DNA of 64,000 nt from Chimaeribacter arupi (GTDB taxonomy: Bacteria; Pseudomonadota; Gammaproteobacteria; Enterobacterales; Enterobacteriaceae): assembly GCF_002858805.1 (NCBI RefSeq), contig NZ_PJZI01000009.1, positions 62,001-126,000 of the forward strand, read 5' to 3'. Position numbers and translations under genes: made by a program. Positions within the stretch are counted from its first letter, which is position 1. Every line of letters begins with the position of its first letter. The notes under the pieces were generated by a model. It saw only the letters and a program-made list of their open reading frames with translations. It was not told the DNA's origin and searched no databases. This document shows positions 15,718 to 23,146 of the stretch, one piece after another.

Positions 15718-16150
15718 GTTTACCTCCGGTAATTGGCTTAGGTGATTGGATGGCCGGTGCTCCTCGCCGTTCACGTGCGCTGGTTTTGCCACCGTTCAAG
15801 ACGGATTTGTTATCCCGCGACTTCAGCCGACGCCGGGTACCCACTTCTTATCCCCAGCCATGCGCTTGCATTCATCCAATCCCAAAGCCAACTTCACTTT
15901 GAGCCACACTCTCGCAGTGGCTGCGCTCATGCCCTTGAGATACTGTCGCAATGTGCCGCTAATAACCGGTGTGCGTCTGGCGTTCGCACTGCTTTACCGG
16001 AGCTACTTTTTATTAGAAACCTTGACCCGCTGCTAAGCAGGCTCACTCAATGGTGACTCAGGGCAGCATCACTACTGCTGAATTGCCTTTCGGCTGCGGT
16101 CTAACCCGCATGAACGCTACATATAGCCTCCTGTTTGGTTAAACTCGTTC
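15718..16150 (-). other. Long untranslated leader of the leftward operon
   Basis: About 430 bases lie between nutL and N. I see no convincing gene. Several short hairpins can form, for example AGCCAC...GTGGCT near 15899-15919 and GTGCG...CGCAC near 15970-15990. A start-stop element lies at its far end. It may be a regulatory RNA segment. Confidence 0.4.
16117..16132 (-). other. Start-stop minigene in the pL leader
   Basis: On the minus strand a perfect AGGAGG (16127-16132) is followed four bases later by ATG directly followed by TAG. Ribosomes could initiate but not elongate. Similar very short minigenes (bar) are known in lambda. Confidence 0.4.
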
Positions 16151-16194
16151 CCCGCATTACTGCGGAGAAAAACCCCATCAATGTTAAAGAGCGC
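16151..16194 (-). promoter_or_regulatory. nutL: boxA and boxB
   Basis: On the minus strand boxA is CGCTCTTTAACA (16183-16194), a consensus match. After 14 bases comes boxB (16151-16168), a seven-base-pair hairpin CTCCGCA-GTAA-TGCGGGG with a GNRA-type loop. It lies about 35 bases into the pL transcript and is the expected loading site for the N-like protein. Confidence 0.8.
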
Positions 16195-16233
16195 CACCGT
16201 CCTGGTGTGTACTGCGTCCTGCTGATGGAGCTA

Positions 16234-16262
16234 AATTTAAGACAACTTAAATCTATGGTCAA
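16234..16262 (-). promoter_or_regulatory. Leftward early promoter pL
   Basis: On the minus strand TTGACC (16257-16262), 17 bases, TAAATT (16234-16239). The spacer is filled by the operator TTAAGACAACTTAA in reverse orientation, so repressor binding would block it. Confidence 0.82.
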
Positions 16263-16309
16263 GTGGCATTTTAAAGAAAACTTAAATTATTTGGCGTGAT
16301 TTAAGAAAG
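16237..16309. promoter_or_regulatory. Left operators OL
   Basis: TTAAGACAACTTAA (16237-16250) and TTAAAGAAAACTTAA (16271-16285) share the TTAAG-N4-CTTAA pattern of the sites next to cro. A half site TTTAAGAAAG lies at about 16300-16309. They overlap and follow pL on its upstream side. Confidence 0.75.
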
Positions 16310-16346
16310 TGATTGGATTTTAGAGGGATTTTTTAAGCAGAGATAA

Positions 16347-16372
16347 TAAAAAACCCGCACGATGGCGGGTTG
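16347..16372 (-). terminator. Terminator of the cI transcript
   Basis: On the minus strand AACCCGC, CATCGT, GCGGGTTTTTT: a strong stem and T tract nine bases after the cI stop. It isolates repressor transcription from pL. Confidence 0.82.
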
Positions 16373-16381
16373 ATTTTGTGA

Positions 16382-17035
16382 TCAGGATCTTCTTTTTCGG
16401 TATCTGCGGTGCTCAACCATTGTTCCTACGATGCGGATTGGAACTTGGTCAGAGCGAAGGGTGGGGTAGTCTTCATTAAGAGGCACCAACTCATATACGT
16501 CCGCGCCATCGATAACTCCGCGTGGTCGATACTTTTTAAAGAGGGCTTCTTCCTCTCCATTTTTCGCCACAACAAAGTCGCCAGGTAGAGGAGCGATGTC
16601 TGGATCAATCACAACGGCATCCCCCTCCCGGAAGTCAGGTTCCATGGAGTCGCCTTTGATAATTAGGGTGAAGGCTGAATCAGATAAGTCCATATTCGTA
16701 TGCAAAAACTCTATATCACCCTCTATAGAGCGAATGGTGCATTCGGCTGTCCAGTATCCAGCTTGTACATAACTGATGATAGGAACTGCGCGAAAGTCTA
16801 TAGACGCTGGGGCGACGTTGCTGGCCGAGCCATCTCCGTTATTAAGGTATGAGGCATCGCACCCCAGCGCTTGCGATAGCCGTAGCAAGTTATCACCCCG
16901 TGGTGCGGTGTCATCTTTCTCCCACTGAGAGATAGCGACATGAGATACACCAACTCTGGATGCTAAATCCTTTTGAGTCAACTTAAGCTCTTTGCGTCTC
17001 GCACGGATGCGATCGCCGACCGTTTGCATTTTCAT
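16382..17035 (-). CDS. cI: CI-like phage repressor with self-cleavage domain
   Basis: 217 residues. XRE-type helix-turn-helix at about residues 8-62 (LTQKDLASRVGVSHVAISQW) and an S24/LexA-like domain at about 85-215. The cleavage site is Ala92-Gly93 in VQAGYW; the catalytic Ser130 is in KGDSMEP and the Lys is in LFKKY (about 167). It should therefore be cut upon RecA activation, making the prophage SOS-inducible. It maintains lysogeny by binding the TTAAG-N4-CTTAA operators; one lies three bases before its own start. Confidence 0.95.
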   Translation of the reverse strand: MKMQTVGDRIRARRKELKLTQKDLASRVGVSHVAISQWEKDDTAPRGDNLLRLSQALGCDASYLNNGDGSASNVAPASIDFRAVPIISYVQAGYWTAECTIRSIEGDIEFLHTNMDLSDSAFTLIIKGDSMEPDFREGDAVVIDPDIAPLPGDFVVAKNGEEEALFKKYRPRGVIDGADVYELVPLNEDYPTLRSDQVPIRIVGTMVEHRRYRKRRS

Positions 17036-17037
17036 AG

Positions 17038-17101
17038 TTAAGACATCTTAAATCTTGTTGACTTAAGTTTCCTTTAGAATGATAATTTAAGTGTTCTTTA
17101 A
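17038..17101. promoter_or_regulatory. Right operators OR and promoter pR
   Basis: Three operator-like sites: TTAAGACATCTTAA (17038-17051), TTAAGTTTCCTTTAG (17063-17077) and TTTAAGTGTTCTTTAA (17086-17101). pR is TTGACT (17058-17063), 17 bases, GATAAT (17081-17086), reading right into cro. The middle site fills the spacer and the third covers the start point. The first site abuts the cI start, so repressor can also control itself. Confidence 0.85.
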
Positions 17102-17116
17102 TTTCGGAGCGAGTCC

Positions 17117-17302
17117 ATGTACAAGAAAGATGTAATCGACCACTTCGGAACTCAGCGCGCGGTAGCCAGAGCGTTAGGTTTGACCGACGCAGCTGTATCT
17201 CAGTGGAAGGAAGTTATTCCTGAGAAAGATGCTTACCGACTGGAAGTCGTCACCGCTGGCGTTCTGAAGTACCAGGGCCAAATCTACCGCCCAGCTGCAT
17301 AA
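17117..17302 (+). CDS. cro: Cro-type repressor
   Basis: 61 residues, a single small helix-turn-helix: RAVARALGLTDAAVSQWKEV near residues 14-33. It is the first gene behind pR, divergent from cI, and should bind the same operators to shut off cI and early genes during lytic growth. The ATG at 17117 follows CGGAG. Confidence 0.92.
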   Translation: MYKKDVIDHFGTQRAVARALGLTDAAVSQWKEVIPEKDAYRLEVVTAGVLKYQGQIYRPAA

Positions 17303-17309
17303 ACAGCAC

Positions 17310-17352
17310 CGCTCTTTATCAATCTGAACCGCTCCCGCCGAAATGCTGGAGC
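17310..17352 (+). promoter_or_regulatory. nutR: boxA and boxB
   Basis: CGCTCTTTATCA (17310-17321) matches boxA. After 9 bases GCTCCCGC-CGAAAT-GCTGGAGC (17331-17352) forms a hairpin with a GAAA loop. Same order and spacing as nutL, 7 bp behind cro, as in lambda. Confidence 0.75.
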
Positions 17353-17420
17353 ACCATCGTGGAAGCCTTAACCGGTTTACCACTTAATCAACTACTTATT
17401 CAATACGGAAAGTATCTCAA

Positions 17421-17759
17421 ATGGAAAACGCAACAACACGCAAATCGAGCACCGTCGTATTTATCGGTCGTCATCTCCTGGCCACCGCGCACCAGGCGCT
17501 ATCGAATACACGTCAAACCGTGGTTGCAAAGCTGCTCAACGTAGCGGATTCAACAGTCCTTCGCAGAACCGAAAAATTCCCAGAACTCATGGAAACTCTC
17601 GCCGCAAGTGGCGTAGAGGATTTTGTCATGCGTGGAGAAAAGAAAATATCTCTGGAGGAATACCGCTGGCTGATGTCAACGGCGATGAACTTCGCAAAGC
17701 TGCAGTTGGAGATAACCAAAGAAAAAGCCCCGAGCTGCGCTAACAGCTTCGAGGCCTAA
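17421..17759 (+). CDS. cII: CII-family transcriptional activator
   Basis: 112 residues. A helix-turn-helix region, TVVAKLLNVADSTVLRRTEK, followed by FPELMETLAASGVEDFV, parallels lambda CII around its DNA-binding helix. The C-terminal part is helical (RWLMSTAMNFAKLQLEI). By position between cro and O it is expected to activate the establishment promoters for cI and int and favour lysogeny. Sequence similarity is moderate; the call leans on synteny. Confidence 0.78.
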   Translation: MENATTRKSSTVVFIGRHLLATAHQALSNTRQTVVAKLLNVADSTVLRRTEKFPELMETLAASGVEDFVMRGEKKISLEEYRWLMSTAMNFAKLQLEITKEKAPSCANSFEA

Positions 17760-17795
17760 GCGAATTAATTGGCATCAATTCACGGGAGTAATTAT

Positions 17796-17954
17796 ATGCG
17801 AAAACGCAGAATATTCAAAGCACAAGAAGAGAGGCGACACCAAGATTCACCAGACGGGCTGGTTGTTGCAGCTGCTAACAACAAGGCGTTCGCAGAGCGT
17901 CTGATTGGCGTTTTCAGGCTGGCTAAGGCGGGGGTGAAGAATGGGAGTCGTTAA
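17796..17954 (+). CDS. Small basic phage protein between cII and O
   Basis: 52 residues from the ATG at 17796 (GGGAG upstream), begins MRKRRIFKAQEERRHQDSPD. A frame extension to 17769 has no ribosome site. It overlaps the O-like gene by 14 bases. Not recognised; small genes at this place are common in P22-like phages. Confidence 0.6.
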   Translation: MRKRRIFKAQEERRHQDSPDGLVVAAANNKAFAERLIGVFRLAKAGVKNGSR

Positions 17955-18753
17955 GTTATCAGATTACCAGAGGCCGTCTGTAGAGGCCGTGGAGCGTAGA
18001 GTGGCGCAGCTTGAAGATGGGTTCACTCGCTTAGCTAACGAACTGCTCGATGCAACGATGGCTTCTGGGCTGAGCGAAACTGAACTCTGTATCGTCATCG
18101 CAGTGTGGCGGAAGACATACGGCTTCAGCAAGAAGATGGACTGGATCAGCAATGAGCAGCTTGAGGAGATGATAGGCAAGCATCACACTCACTGCTCAAC
18201 GGCTAAGAACCTGCTTATCAGGAAGAAAGTCCTGCTTCAGGAAGGCCGGAAAATCGGCATGAATACCAACGTATCTGAGTGGGAAACAAAGAATAACGGA
18301 TTCTGCAAAACATTAGCTAAACCTGCTAAGAAAACCTTAGCAGAAGTCGCTAACGAACCTTCGCAGAAGTTGCTAACCACAAAAGACAATATACAAAAGA
18401 AAAAAGAAAACACCCCCAACCCCCTCACGGGTGTTGGCGCTCAGCAGGTTAAACCTGAAAGACGAAAACCCATTCGCATCGATTACGAAGCCTGCATGAG
18501 CGCCTACAACGACATCGTCGGTGACAAGCTTCCCCACGCTGTAGAGCTGAGCGATGAGCGCAAGCGCAAGATGAAAACCCTTGTCACCTCCCTGGCTACG
18601 CCAACCGCTGAAGGCTTCCGTGCTTACGTGAACGCGTTCATGCAGCAGGCGAGGCCGTTCCACTTCGGAGACAACGACCGGGAATGGGTAGCAACGCTCG
18701 ATTATCTGCTGCAACGCAAGACACTGACCAAAGTACGTGAGGGAACACTCTGA
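17941..18753 (+). CDS. O: Replication initiator, O-like
   Basis: 270 residues. The N-terminal third has the phage replication protein O winged-helix signature ([20 protein letters not shown], then [20 protein letters not shown]). The middle is Lys/Glu-rich and encodes the iterons of the probable origin in its DNA. The C-terminal part should recruit the helicase loader or helicase. Its stop overlaps the start of the DnaB-type helicase gene (TGATG), so initiator and helicase are made together. Confidence 0.88.
   Translation: MGVVKLSDYQRPSVEAVERRVAQLEDGFTRLANELLDATMASGLSETELCIVIAVWRKTYGFSKKMDWISNEQLEEMIGKHHTHCSTAKNLLIRKKVLLQEGRKIGMNTNVSEWETKNNGFCKTLAKPAKKTLAEVANEPSQKLLTTKDNIQKKKENTPNPLTGVGAQQVKPERRKPIRIDYEACMSAYNDIVGDKLPHAVELSDERKRKMKTLVTSLATPTAEGFRAYVNAFMQQARPFHFGDNDREWVATLDYLLQRKTLTKVREGTL
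18313..18412. other. Probable phage replication origin inside the O gene
   Basis: Three 17-bp iterons with a TTAGC-N7-GCTAA inverted core start at 18313, 18337 and 18360 (spacing 24 and 23 bp): TTAGCTAAACCTGCTAA, TTAGCAGAAGTCGCTAA, TTCGCAGAAGTTGCTAA. An A-rich stretch (18378-18412) follows. This copies the layout of lambda ori: iterons within O followed by an AT-rich unwinding region. Confidence 0.78.
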
Positions 18754-20129
18754 TGAACCAAGATATCGAAGCCAGCGTAATCGGTGGCCTGCTGATTAGC
18801 GGTTTGACCCCAGTAGCAAACGAGGTGCTCAGCACCCTAAGCCCAGAAGCATTCGCCATCAAGTTTTATCAAGATACTTATCGGGTGATCCAAGGGCAGG
18901 CAAGAACGCGGCACTTAATCGATGCGATGATGGTTGCAGAGGCCATGGGGGAAGAGCGCTTTGCTGACGTCATGGAAACCTACCGAGCTTGTCCAAGCTC
19001 TGCAAACCTCAAGGGCTATGCAGAAATCGTTGCTGATAACCATCAGCGCCGTCAGGTGCTTGCCCTGATTGAAGAGCTTAGAGCGCCCATTGCCAATGGT
19101 AACCGGGATGTCTCGACTCAGGCTGTGGATGAGCTCGTAAAGCGCCTTGGAAGCGTCAGAAAGCCGAAAAATGAGGTTAGGCCAATCCATATCAGCGAGC
19201 TGCTTGATAGCTACGCAGAACAGCTTGAGGGAAGGCTGAAGAACGGTGATCAGTCAGATACCCTTAAAACGGGAATACATGAGCTGGATGTAATCACCGG
19301 CGGCATGAATCCGGAAGACTTGGTGATTGTTGCTGCTCGTCCAGGAATGGGGAAAACAGAGCTGGCTCTCAAAATTGCAGAAGGCGTAGCGAGGAGTGAG
19401 TTACCTAACAGCGCTCAGCGCAGAGGCGTGTTGATGTTCTCGATGGAGATGAGTTCATTGCAAGTTATCGAGCGGTCAGTGGCCGGCGCTGGGAATATGT
19501 CGGTAAGTGTGCTGCGTAATCCAGCAAAAATGGACGACGAAGGATGGGGGCGGGTATCACAGGGAATTAAGCAACTTACCGGTCTGGATGTCTGGGTTGT
19601 CGACGCTTCAAAGTTGAATGTCGAGCAAATTCGGGCTGTCGCAGAACGGCACAAGCAAGAAAATCCGGCGCTGTCTCTGATCATGGTTGACTACCTTGGG
19701 CTGATTGAAAAGCCGAAGGCAGAGCGTAATGATTTATCAATTGCTCACATCTCTGGGTCTTTAAAAGCAATGGCAAAAGACCTGAAGACAACAGTGATTT
19801 CTTTAAGCCAGCTCTCGCGGGATGTTGAGAAACGCCCCAATAAACGCCCAGTAAACGCTGACTTGCGTGACTCTGGCAGCATTGAGCAGGATGCAGATTC
19901 TATCGTCATGCTTTACCGGGATGCCGTGTACAATGAAAACTCCCCCGCTGCACCATACGCAGAAATCATTGTCACCAAGAATAGATTTGGTTCCCTTGGT
20001 ACGGTCTATCAGCGTTTTGTTAATGGGCATTTTATGGCCTGTGAACAGGATGAGGCTAGGCAGGCTTGCTCCTCCCAGCAACAGGATGAGTACGGATCAA
20101 GGAAATTCGCAAAAGGAGCGAAAGTATGA
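18753..20129 (+). CDS. Replicative DNA helicase, DnaB/P22 gp12 type
   Basis: 458 residues, the usual length of phage DnaB-like helicases. N-terminal helical domain ([14 protein letters not shown]), then a RecA-like motor: Walker A ARPGMGKT at residues 195-202, Walker [10 protein letters not shown], and the arginine-finger region [15 protein letters not shown]. Because the phage brings its own helicase it does not need a lambda P-type loader of host DnaB. The gene starts at the O stop. Confidence 0.94.
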   Translation: MNQDIEASVIGGLLISGLTPVANEVLSTLSPEAFAIKFYQDTYRVIQGQARTRHLIDAMMVAEAMGEERFADVMETYRACPSSANLKGYAEIVADNHQRRQVLALIEELRAPIANGNRDVSTQAVDELVKRLGSVRKPKNEVRPIHISELLDSYAEQLEGRLKNGDQSDTLKTGIHELDVITGGMNPEDLVIVAARPGMGKTELALKIAEGVARSELPNSAQRRGVLMFSMEMSSLQVIERSVAGAGNMSVSVLRNPAKMDDEGWGRVSQGIKQLTGLDVWVVDASKLNVEQIRAVAERHKQENPALSLIMVDYLGLIEKPKAERNDLSIAHISGSLKAMAKDLKTTVISLSQLSRDVEKRPNKRPVNADLRDSGSIEQDADSIVMLYRDAVYNENSPAAPYAEIIVTKNRFGSLGTVYQRFVNGHFMACEQDEARQACSSQQQDEYGSRKFAKGAKV

Positions 20130-20386
20130 CCCTGAAAAAATTAGATGTAGAAAGCTATGCAGAACGCCAAAAAGAGCTTTCAGAAATCTTCACTGTTGAC
20201 GACACACACATCGTTATAAACATCCCCGATACCGACGCTCAGTATGAAATCGCACGAGATACCTGCACAAGCGGCGCACAGGTAGTTTCTTGGATTTTCC
20301 AACTGACCGAAAAAAATTGGATGACTCGCGAAATGCTACGTCACTTCATCAAGATCGCCAGTCGTGAGGCTAACATCACGCTGTAA
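20126..20386 (+). CDS. Phage protein of unknown function
   Basis: 86 residues, begins [20 protein letters not shown]; acidic, mixed alpha/beta. The ATG overlaps the helicase stop (ATGA). Not recognised. It is the first gene of the nin-like stretch. Confidence 0.65.
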   Translation: MTLKKLDVESYAERQKELSEIFTVDDTHIVINIPDTDAQYEIARDTCTSGAQVVSWIFQLTEKNWMTREMLRHFIKIASREANITL

Positions 20387-20405
20387 CACAGCCAGTGGGG
20401 GAAAC

Positions 20406-20489
20406 ATGCAAAACAAACACAGCGCCGCTACTACAGCGGCGTTTTTATTTGCTGCACAGCAGGAACCAACTGAAAAGGGATGGAGGTAA
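20406..20489 (+). CDS. 27-residue ORF carrying a terminator hairpin
   Basis: MQNKHSAATTAAFLFAAQQE continues to a TAA at 20487. GGGG precedes the ATG by five bases. A hairpin with a T tract lies within it. It may be a leader-type ORF whose translation opens the hairpin, or a chance frame. Confidence 0.3.
   Translation: MQNKHSAATTAAFLFAAQQEPTEKGWR
20423..20446 (+). terminator. Rightward terminator in the nin region
   Basis: CGCCGCT, loop ACTAC, AGCGGCG, then TTTTT. It is the kind of tR terminator that N-modified polymerase passes to reach Q. Confidence 0.8.
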
Positions 20490-20494
20490 GCGAT

Positions 20495-20641
20495 ATGCCC
20501 TACATCCTCGCCATCATCGGCGCACCCATTACGGGTTATGGGATGGCTGCCGATAACCCTCAACAAATAATCATTGGAACCATGTGGTTATGCACTGCCT
20601 GCATCATCATGGCTATCCAGAAACATGGAGAGAAGCAATGA
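20495..20641 (+). CDS. 48-residue membrane protein
   Basis: ATG at 20495 after GGAGG (20483-20487). Two hydrophobic stretches, MPYILAIIGAPITGYGMAA and IIIGTMWLCTACIIMAI. The stop overlaps the ATG of the next gene (ATGA). Unknown function. Confidence 0.55.
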   Translation: MPYILAIIGAPITGYGMAADNPQQIIIGTMWLCTACIIMAIQKHGEKQ

Positions 20642-20817
20642 CAGCTGAAATTATTCCCCTCCATCCTCACAGGCAACTCACAGAGGCTCAGCAGTACATC
20701 AACCAAGCCCTAAGGTTGGTGCGTGAAGGCGGGCATCAACAGCACACGCTAGACCTGCTGCTCAGCAAAGCCCACGATTTGTTACTCGACTACGTGGAGA
20801 CAAGCGAAGGGAGGTAA
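20638..20817 (+). CDS. Phage protein of unknown function
   Basis: 59 residues from the ATG at 20638 (MTAEIIPLHPHRQLTEAQQY); helical second half. The frame is open upstream to 20584 but only this ATG is coupled to the preceding gene and follows GGAGAG. Not recognised; precedes ninB. Confidence 0.65.
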   Translation: MTAEIIPLHPHRQLTEAQQYINQALRLVREGGHQQHTLDLLLSKAHDLLLDYVETSEGR

Positions 20818-20819
20818 CC

Positions 20820-21254
20820 GTGAACAAACAGAGCTATTTCCTGATTGACTCTATCCGACGACGAAACTGCATCGAATACATCCAGACCTTACCAGCCAAT
20901 CCTGAATCACCCCTCGTAGTAACCATCCAAGAACGCACTCGCAGCATTTCGCAAAACGCCAAGCTTTGGGCTTGCCTGAACGATATTTCAGAGCAGGTCA
21001 ATTGGCATGGGCGCAAGCTGACCAGCGAAGAGTGGAAGTGGGTATTCACCGCGGCGCTCAAGAAGCAAGACGTGGTGCCAGGTATTGATGGCGGATTCGT
21101 GGTTTTAGGCCAATCAACCAGCCGCATGGCCGTTCGTGAAATGCGGGACTTAATCGAACTCATCAGCGCCTTTGGTGCCGAGCACAACGTCCAGTTCAGC
21201 GACGAAGCTGCACGGGCTGCTGAATGGGCGAACAGATACGGAACAACAGCATGA
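20820..21254 (+). CDS. ninB: Recombination protein NinB
   Basis: 144 residues from a GTG start (GGGAGG upstream). NinB/Orf signatures: ERTRSISQNAKLWACLNDIS, SEEWKWVFTAALKKQ and FVVLGQSTSRMAVREMRDLIE in blocks. NinB binds single-stranded DNA with SSB and stands in for RecFOR-type functions in phage recombination, fitting with erf, ssb and rusA here. Confidence 0.93.
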   Translation: MNKQSYFLIDSIRRRNCIEYIQTLPANPESPLVVTIQERTRSISQNAKLWACLNDISEQVNWHGRKLTSEEWKWVFTAALKKQDVVPGIDGGFVVLGQSTSRMAVREMRDLIELISAFGAEHNVQFSDEAARAAEWANRYGTTA

Positions 21255-21802
21255 CAGACTATACCGGCAGCAACACGCCGCCTGATATACGCGACCTCTG
21301 GCAAACTCCGCAGGAGCTTTATCTGGTACTGGAGCGCGAGTTCCATTTCGTGGCCGACATTGCCGCAAGCGACACCAACCATCTTCATCCGGTTTACTTA
21401 ACCGAGGCTGATAACGCTCTGGCGCCAGCAACACGCTGGGAGATGTTTGAGAATGGTTATCTCTGGTGTAACCCGCCATACAGCAGCATCGGCCCTTGGG
21501 TAGAAAAAGCCAATGCACTGGCAGAAGGCAGTATTGGCGTGGTGATGCTTGTGCCAGCAGACACCTCAGTTGGCTGGTTTAAAGAGGCTTTGAAAGAAGT
21601 GACTGAGGTCAGATTTATTACCGGCGGGCGAATTTCATTCGTCAGGGCGGACACAGGGAAACCAGTAAGCGGCAATAACAAAGGCTCAATGCTTCTTATC
21701 TGGAACCCACTCCACCGTCGCAAAGGGATGACGAGCTACATCGATCGTAATGAGCTGATGGCTTATGGCAAGCAATTGGCATCAATCAGGAGTGCAGCAT
21801 GA
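21251..21802 (+). CDS. Phage N6-adenine DNA methyltransferase
   Basis: 183 residues from the ATG at 21251, overlapping the ninB stop by 4 bases. The Dam-type phage methyltransferase features are visible: DLWQTPQELYLVLEREFHF, FVADIAASDTNH (cofactor loop) and the catalytic NPPY at residues 74-77. It probably methylates adenine in phage DNA, either as Dam mimicry or to avoid restriction. Confidence 0.9.
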   Translation: MTDYTGSNTPPDIRDLWQTPQELYLVLEREFHFVADIAASDTNHLHPVYLTEADNALAPATRWEMFENGYLWCNPPYSSIGPWVEKANALAEGSIGVVMLVPADTSVGWFKEALKEVTEVRFITGGRISFVRADTGKPVSGNNKGSMLLIWNPLHRRKGMTSYIDRNELMAYGKQLASIRSAA

Positions 21803-22014
21803 ACGTAACAATCCAGACCATCCCTGAGCTGCTGGTACAGACTCGAGGGAATATCACTGAGGTAGCCCGGATGATTAATACCCATCGCACCACGGTGAAG
21901 AAGTATCACAAAGACACAAAGCCCGAGCGCCACGCCATCATCAACGGCGTTCTGATGGTAAATCAGGGCAATCGAGGTGCTCACAATAAGGCCAAGCCAT
22001 GCAAAGAAGCCTGA
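21799..22014 (+). CDS. ninH: NinH-like DNA-binding protein
   Basis: 71 residues. TIPELLVQTRGNITEVARMI is followed by HRTTVKKYHKDTKPERHAII and NGVLMVNQG, matching lambda NinH in order and length, including a Fis-like helix-turn-helix. Start overlaps the methyltransferase stop (ATGA). Confidence 0.82.
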   Translation: MNVTIQTIPELLVQTRGNITEVARMINTHRTTVKKYHKDTKPERHAIINGVLMVNQGNRGAHNKAKPCKEA

Positions 22015-22166
22015 CCCAGCGAGCCCTCGATAACCTGATATTCATCCCCCCAAAGCGTTCCCGCAGTAACCCCAAGCCAAAACCTTCAACCTCAGAAATC
22101 AGAACCTATGACCCCGTTTGGCCGCTCATGGCTAAGCGCTGGCTGCGTGTAAGGAGCAGGAAGTGA
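21999..22166 (+). CDS. ninE: NinE-like protein
   Basis: 55 residues, MQRSLTQRALDNLIFIPPKR, then a basic Pro/Ser stretch and MAKRWLRVRSRK. The PPKRSRSNPKPKP block and the WLR(V/R)R end parallel lambda NinE (60 residues). It overlaps ninH by 16 bases and ninX by 4 bases. Function unknown. Confidence 0.7.
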   Translation: MQRSLTQRALDNLIFIPPKRSRSNPKPKPSTSEIRTYDPVWPLMAKRWLRVRSRK

Positions 22167-22546
22167 ACTACAGCGAATTATCGGACTACGAAATTAACAA
22201 TGCGGTCGCCGTCGCCCTGGGCGCGAAGATGGTCAACGCCTACTCCGTGAAAGATGTCCGGGAGTCGATTCAGTACGACCTGAACGGCAAGACGCTCCTG
22301 GTGACCCGCGGTTTCGGTGATGGGCCTAACCGGTTCGACCCGTGCAACTCATGGGCTGATGCCGGGCCGATTATCCATCGTAATGGCATTGAACTGAACT
22401 ACGACGGCATTAGCTGGGATGCGTCATGCAATTTGCGCGGGATTGCTCCCTATAACGACTGGAAGCGTTGCCCAGAGTCTCCATGTCGATTGGCGATGAT
22501 TGTCTTCTTGATGATGAAGGAGGCCAGTTATGCAGAAGCCGCCTGA
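22163..22546 (+). CDS. ninX: NinX-like protein (DUF2591)
   Basis: 127 residues from a GTG start (GGAGCAGGAA upstream). MNYSELSDYEINNAVAVALG is the usual opening of DUF2591/NinX proteins, and FDPCNSWADAGPII in the middle also fits. Function unknown. Confidence 0.85.
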   Translation: MNYSELSDYEINNAVAVALGAKMVNAYSVKDVRESIQYDLNGKTLLVTRGFGDGPNRFDPCNSWADAGPIIHRNGIELNYDGISWDASCNLRGIAPYNDWKRCPESPCRLAMIVFLMMKEASYAEAA

Positions 22547-22673
22547 ACCAGTGTGCGCCCACTGTAGCTTGAAGCTGGAAGCTGACGAAACCTACTGCTG
22601 CCAGAACTGCGCTGACTGGTTTGAGATGTCTGACCCCAACTTCAAGATTGCAGGAGAGGGCGATGAAGATTGA
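22530..22673 (+). CDS. Small zinc-ribbon-like protein
   Basis: 47 residues. Two Cys pairs, CAHC (residues 9-12) and CCQNC (23-27), can bind one zinc ion, as in small nin-region proteins. GGAGG precedes the ATG at 22530 by 7 bases. Overlaps both neighbours. Confidence 0.6.
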   Translation: MQKPPEPVCAHCSLKLEADETYCCQNCADWFEMSDPNFKIAGEGDED

Positions 22674-22863
22674 AGCCAAGCGTCTGGCACGGTTCCACAT
22701 CATCGCGGCGATCATATGGACGGCTCTCACTCTCCCCACGTTGGTTTGGTGGAAAGAGAGCATCCTCTGGGTGTCTCTGATGAGCATCTACGCGATTGTT
22801 GTCGCTCACCTGGCTGCCTACAGCGCGGCACATGCTGAGAAGGAGCAGAAGAAGAATGGCTAA
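22663..22863 (+). CDS. Small two-span membrane protein
   Basis: 66 residues from the ATG at 22663 (GGAGAGGG upstream). Two hydrophobic stretches, FHIIAAIIWTALTLPTLVWW and ILWVSLMSIYAIVVAHLAAY, with a Lys-rich C-terminus. Function unknown. Confidence 0.6.
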   Translation: MKIEAKRLARFHIIAAIIWTALTLPTLVWWKESILWVSLMSIYAIVVAHLAAYSAAHAEKEQKKNG

Positions 22864-23146
22864 TCTGCGAAAAGAGGCTCGGGGCAGGGAATGCCAGGTT
22901 AGGCTGCCGGGCATCTGCAACGGCAACCCTGAAACTGTTGTGCTCGCCCATTACCGCATGGCCGGCATGTGCGGAACGGGTATCAAGCCCGATGACTTAT
23001 TTGGGGCGTGGGCGTGCTCCTGCTGCCATGATGAGATTGACCGCCGCACACGTATGGTTGAGGCGTCAGAAGCCCGCCTAGCTCATCTGGAGGGCGTTAT
23101 ACGCACGCAGAATGAGTTGCTGCGGGAAGGGAAGGTGCGGGCATGA
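22856..23146 (+). CDS. ybcO: YbcO-family putative nuclease (DUF1364)
   Basis: 96 residues, the same length as YbcO of E. coli prophage DLP12. ARGRECQVRLPGICNGNPET, VLAHYRM and ACSCCHDEIDRR form the family zinc/HNH-like core. Probably a structure-specific nuclease that acts with RusA; the reaction is inferred from the family. Confidence 0.9.
   Translation: MANLRKEARGRECQVRLPGICNGNPETVVLAHYRMAGMCGTGIKPDDLFGAWACSCCHDEIDRRTRMVEASEARLAHLEGVIRTQNELLREGKVRA

Noticed and set aside
15742-16056. Rightward frames of about 100 codons in the pL leader
   Set aside because: Two overlapping frames, neither with a good ribosome site or recognisable sequence; the region is better explained as the antisense side of a leader RNA.
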